Assembly: GCF_037975245.1 (NCBI RefSeq)
Contig: NC_092573.1
Coordinates: forward strand, 5,951,501-6,015,500
DNA from: Apostichopus japonicus
Taxonomy: Eukaryota; Echinodermata; Holothuroidea; Aspidochirotida; Stichopodidae
Reading direction: 5' to 3'
Length of the DNA: 64,000 nt
In this document: positions 63,810-64,000 of the stretch, piece by piece
Layout of the letters: every line of letters starts with the position of its first letter
How positions within the stretch are numbered: the first letter of the stretch is position 1
Program-made: the position numbers and the translations under genes
Notes under the pieces: generated by a model
What the model saw: only the letters and a program-made list of their open reading frames with translations
What the model was told of the DNA's origin: nothing
Database searches by the model: none

Positions 63810-64000
63810 CAGGGGCGTTGCTAGGGATGGGGTGTGGGGTGTCTCACCCCCCCCCCCCAAAACTGACGATGGTTGGAAAATTGGAGTGCGACAGTCGGAA
63901 TTTCCGACTGTCGCACTCCTATTTACCTAGGCCTACGCATATATTCCTGTGATTGTGAATGACCTAAAAATTGACCTTTAATCAGTTGTTTTCCTTGCCA
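63810..64000 (-). mobile_element. Family B hAT-like copy, cut by window edge
   Basis: Begins CAGGGGCGTTGCTAGGG and matches, in reverse orientation, the right 190 bp of 34490-36193, including a poly-C run and the hairpin segment. Its other end lies beyond the window. The 8 bases before it, CCTGTATT, should recur after the far end. Confidence 0.85.

Larger units (their letters stand above)
58304..64000. other. Intergenic DNA, right part of window
   Basis: No coding exon recognised. It contains TA tracts, two tRNA-headed SINE-like sequences, a 46-bp and a 90-bp tandem repeat, transposon end fragments near 62076 and 63435, and the start of a family B hAT-like copy at 63810. Confidence 0.5.

Overview
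The window is AT-rich, repeat-dense animal nuclear DNA. Coding exons are short, widely spaced and bounded by GT/AG splice sites. There are no operons and no viral or bacterial gene runs. A neuropeptide GPCR of kisspeptin/galanin type, a mitochondrial ribosomal protein gene, tRNA-headed SINEs and many hAT-type transposon copies fit a marine invertebrate deuterostome. An echinoderm such as a sea cucumber or sea urchin is my best guess; this is inference from gene family and repeat style, not a species identification.

Three genes can be rebuilt exon by exon with consistent reading phase. (1) Plus strand, 5926-10781: a 364-residue seven-transmembrane neuropeptide receptor in three coding exons, closest in motif pattern to kisspeptin receptors (GPR54 type). 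(2) Minus strand, 28319 down to 15927: MRPL28 (mitochondrial large-subunit protein bL28m), eight coding exons, 305 residues, including a 43-nt micro-exon. (3) Plus strand, 28516-58071: a six-exon gene for a 242-residue protein with a four-cysteine zinc-ribbon-like motif followed by an OB-fold-like segment. It resembles the C-terminal part of single-strand DNA/telomere-maintenance proteins (CTC1 or shieldin-2/RPA1 type), but I cannot name it firmly. Genes 2 and 3 are head to head, with 196 bp between their start codons, so they probably share a bidirectional promoter.

The rest is intron or intergenic DNA shaped by mobile elements. At least five insertions have recognisable terminal inverted repeats (TIRs) and perfect or near-perfect 8-bp target-site duplications (TSDs): 12017-12388, 24759-26927, 34490-36193 (with 35021-35784 nested inside), and 44409-44765. 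Another 8-bp TSD flanks 52399-54595, whose arms are tandem arrays in inverted orientation (foldback-like). A second foldback-like structure occupies 28982-31159, in intron 1 of gene 3. Two insertions landed inside tandem arrays and split them, so their relative age can be read. Other elements carry 6-, 9- or 11-bp duplications. A decayed hAT transposase (54604-55775, minus) and a decayed LINE reverse transcriptase (42185-42660, minus) are the only transposon coding remnants I recognise.

Tandem arrays with periods of 5, about 18-20, 37, 46, 65 and 78 bp, long TA tracts, and an unusual number of 9-17-nt poly-G/poly-C runs complete the picture. I found no CRISPR array, rRNA, intact tRNA gene or viral gene. 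Exon boundaries were inferred by eye from splice signals, phase and family resemblance; no transcript evidence was available.
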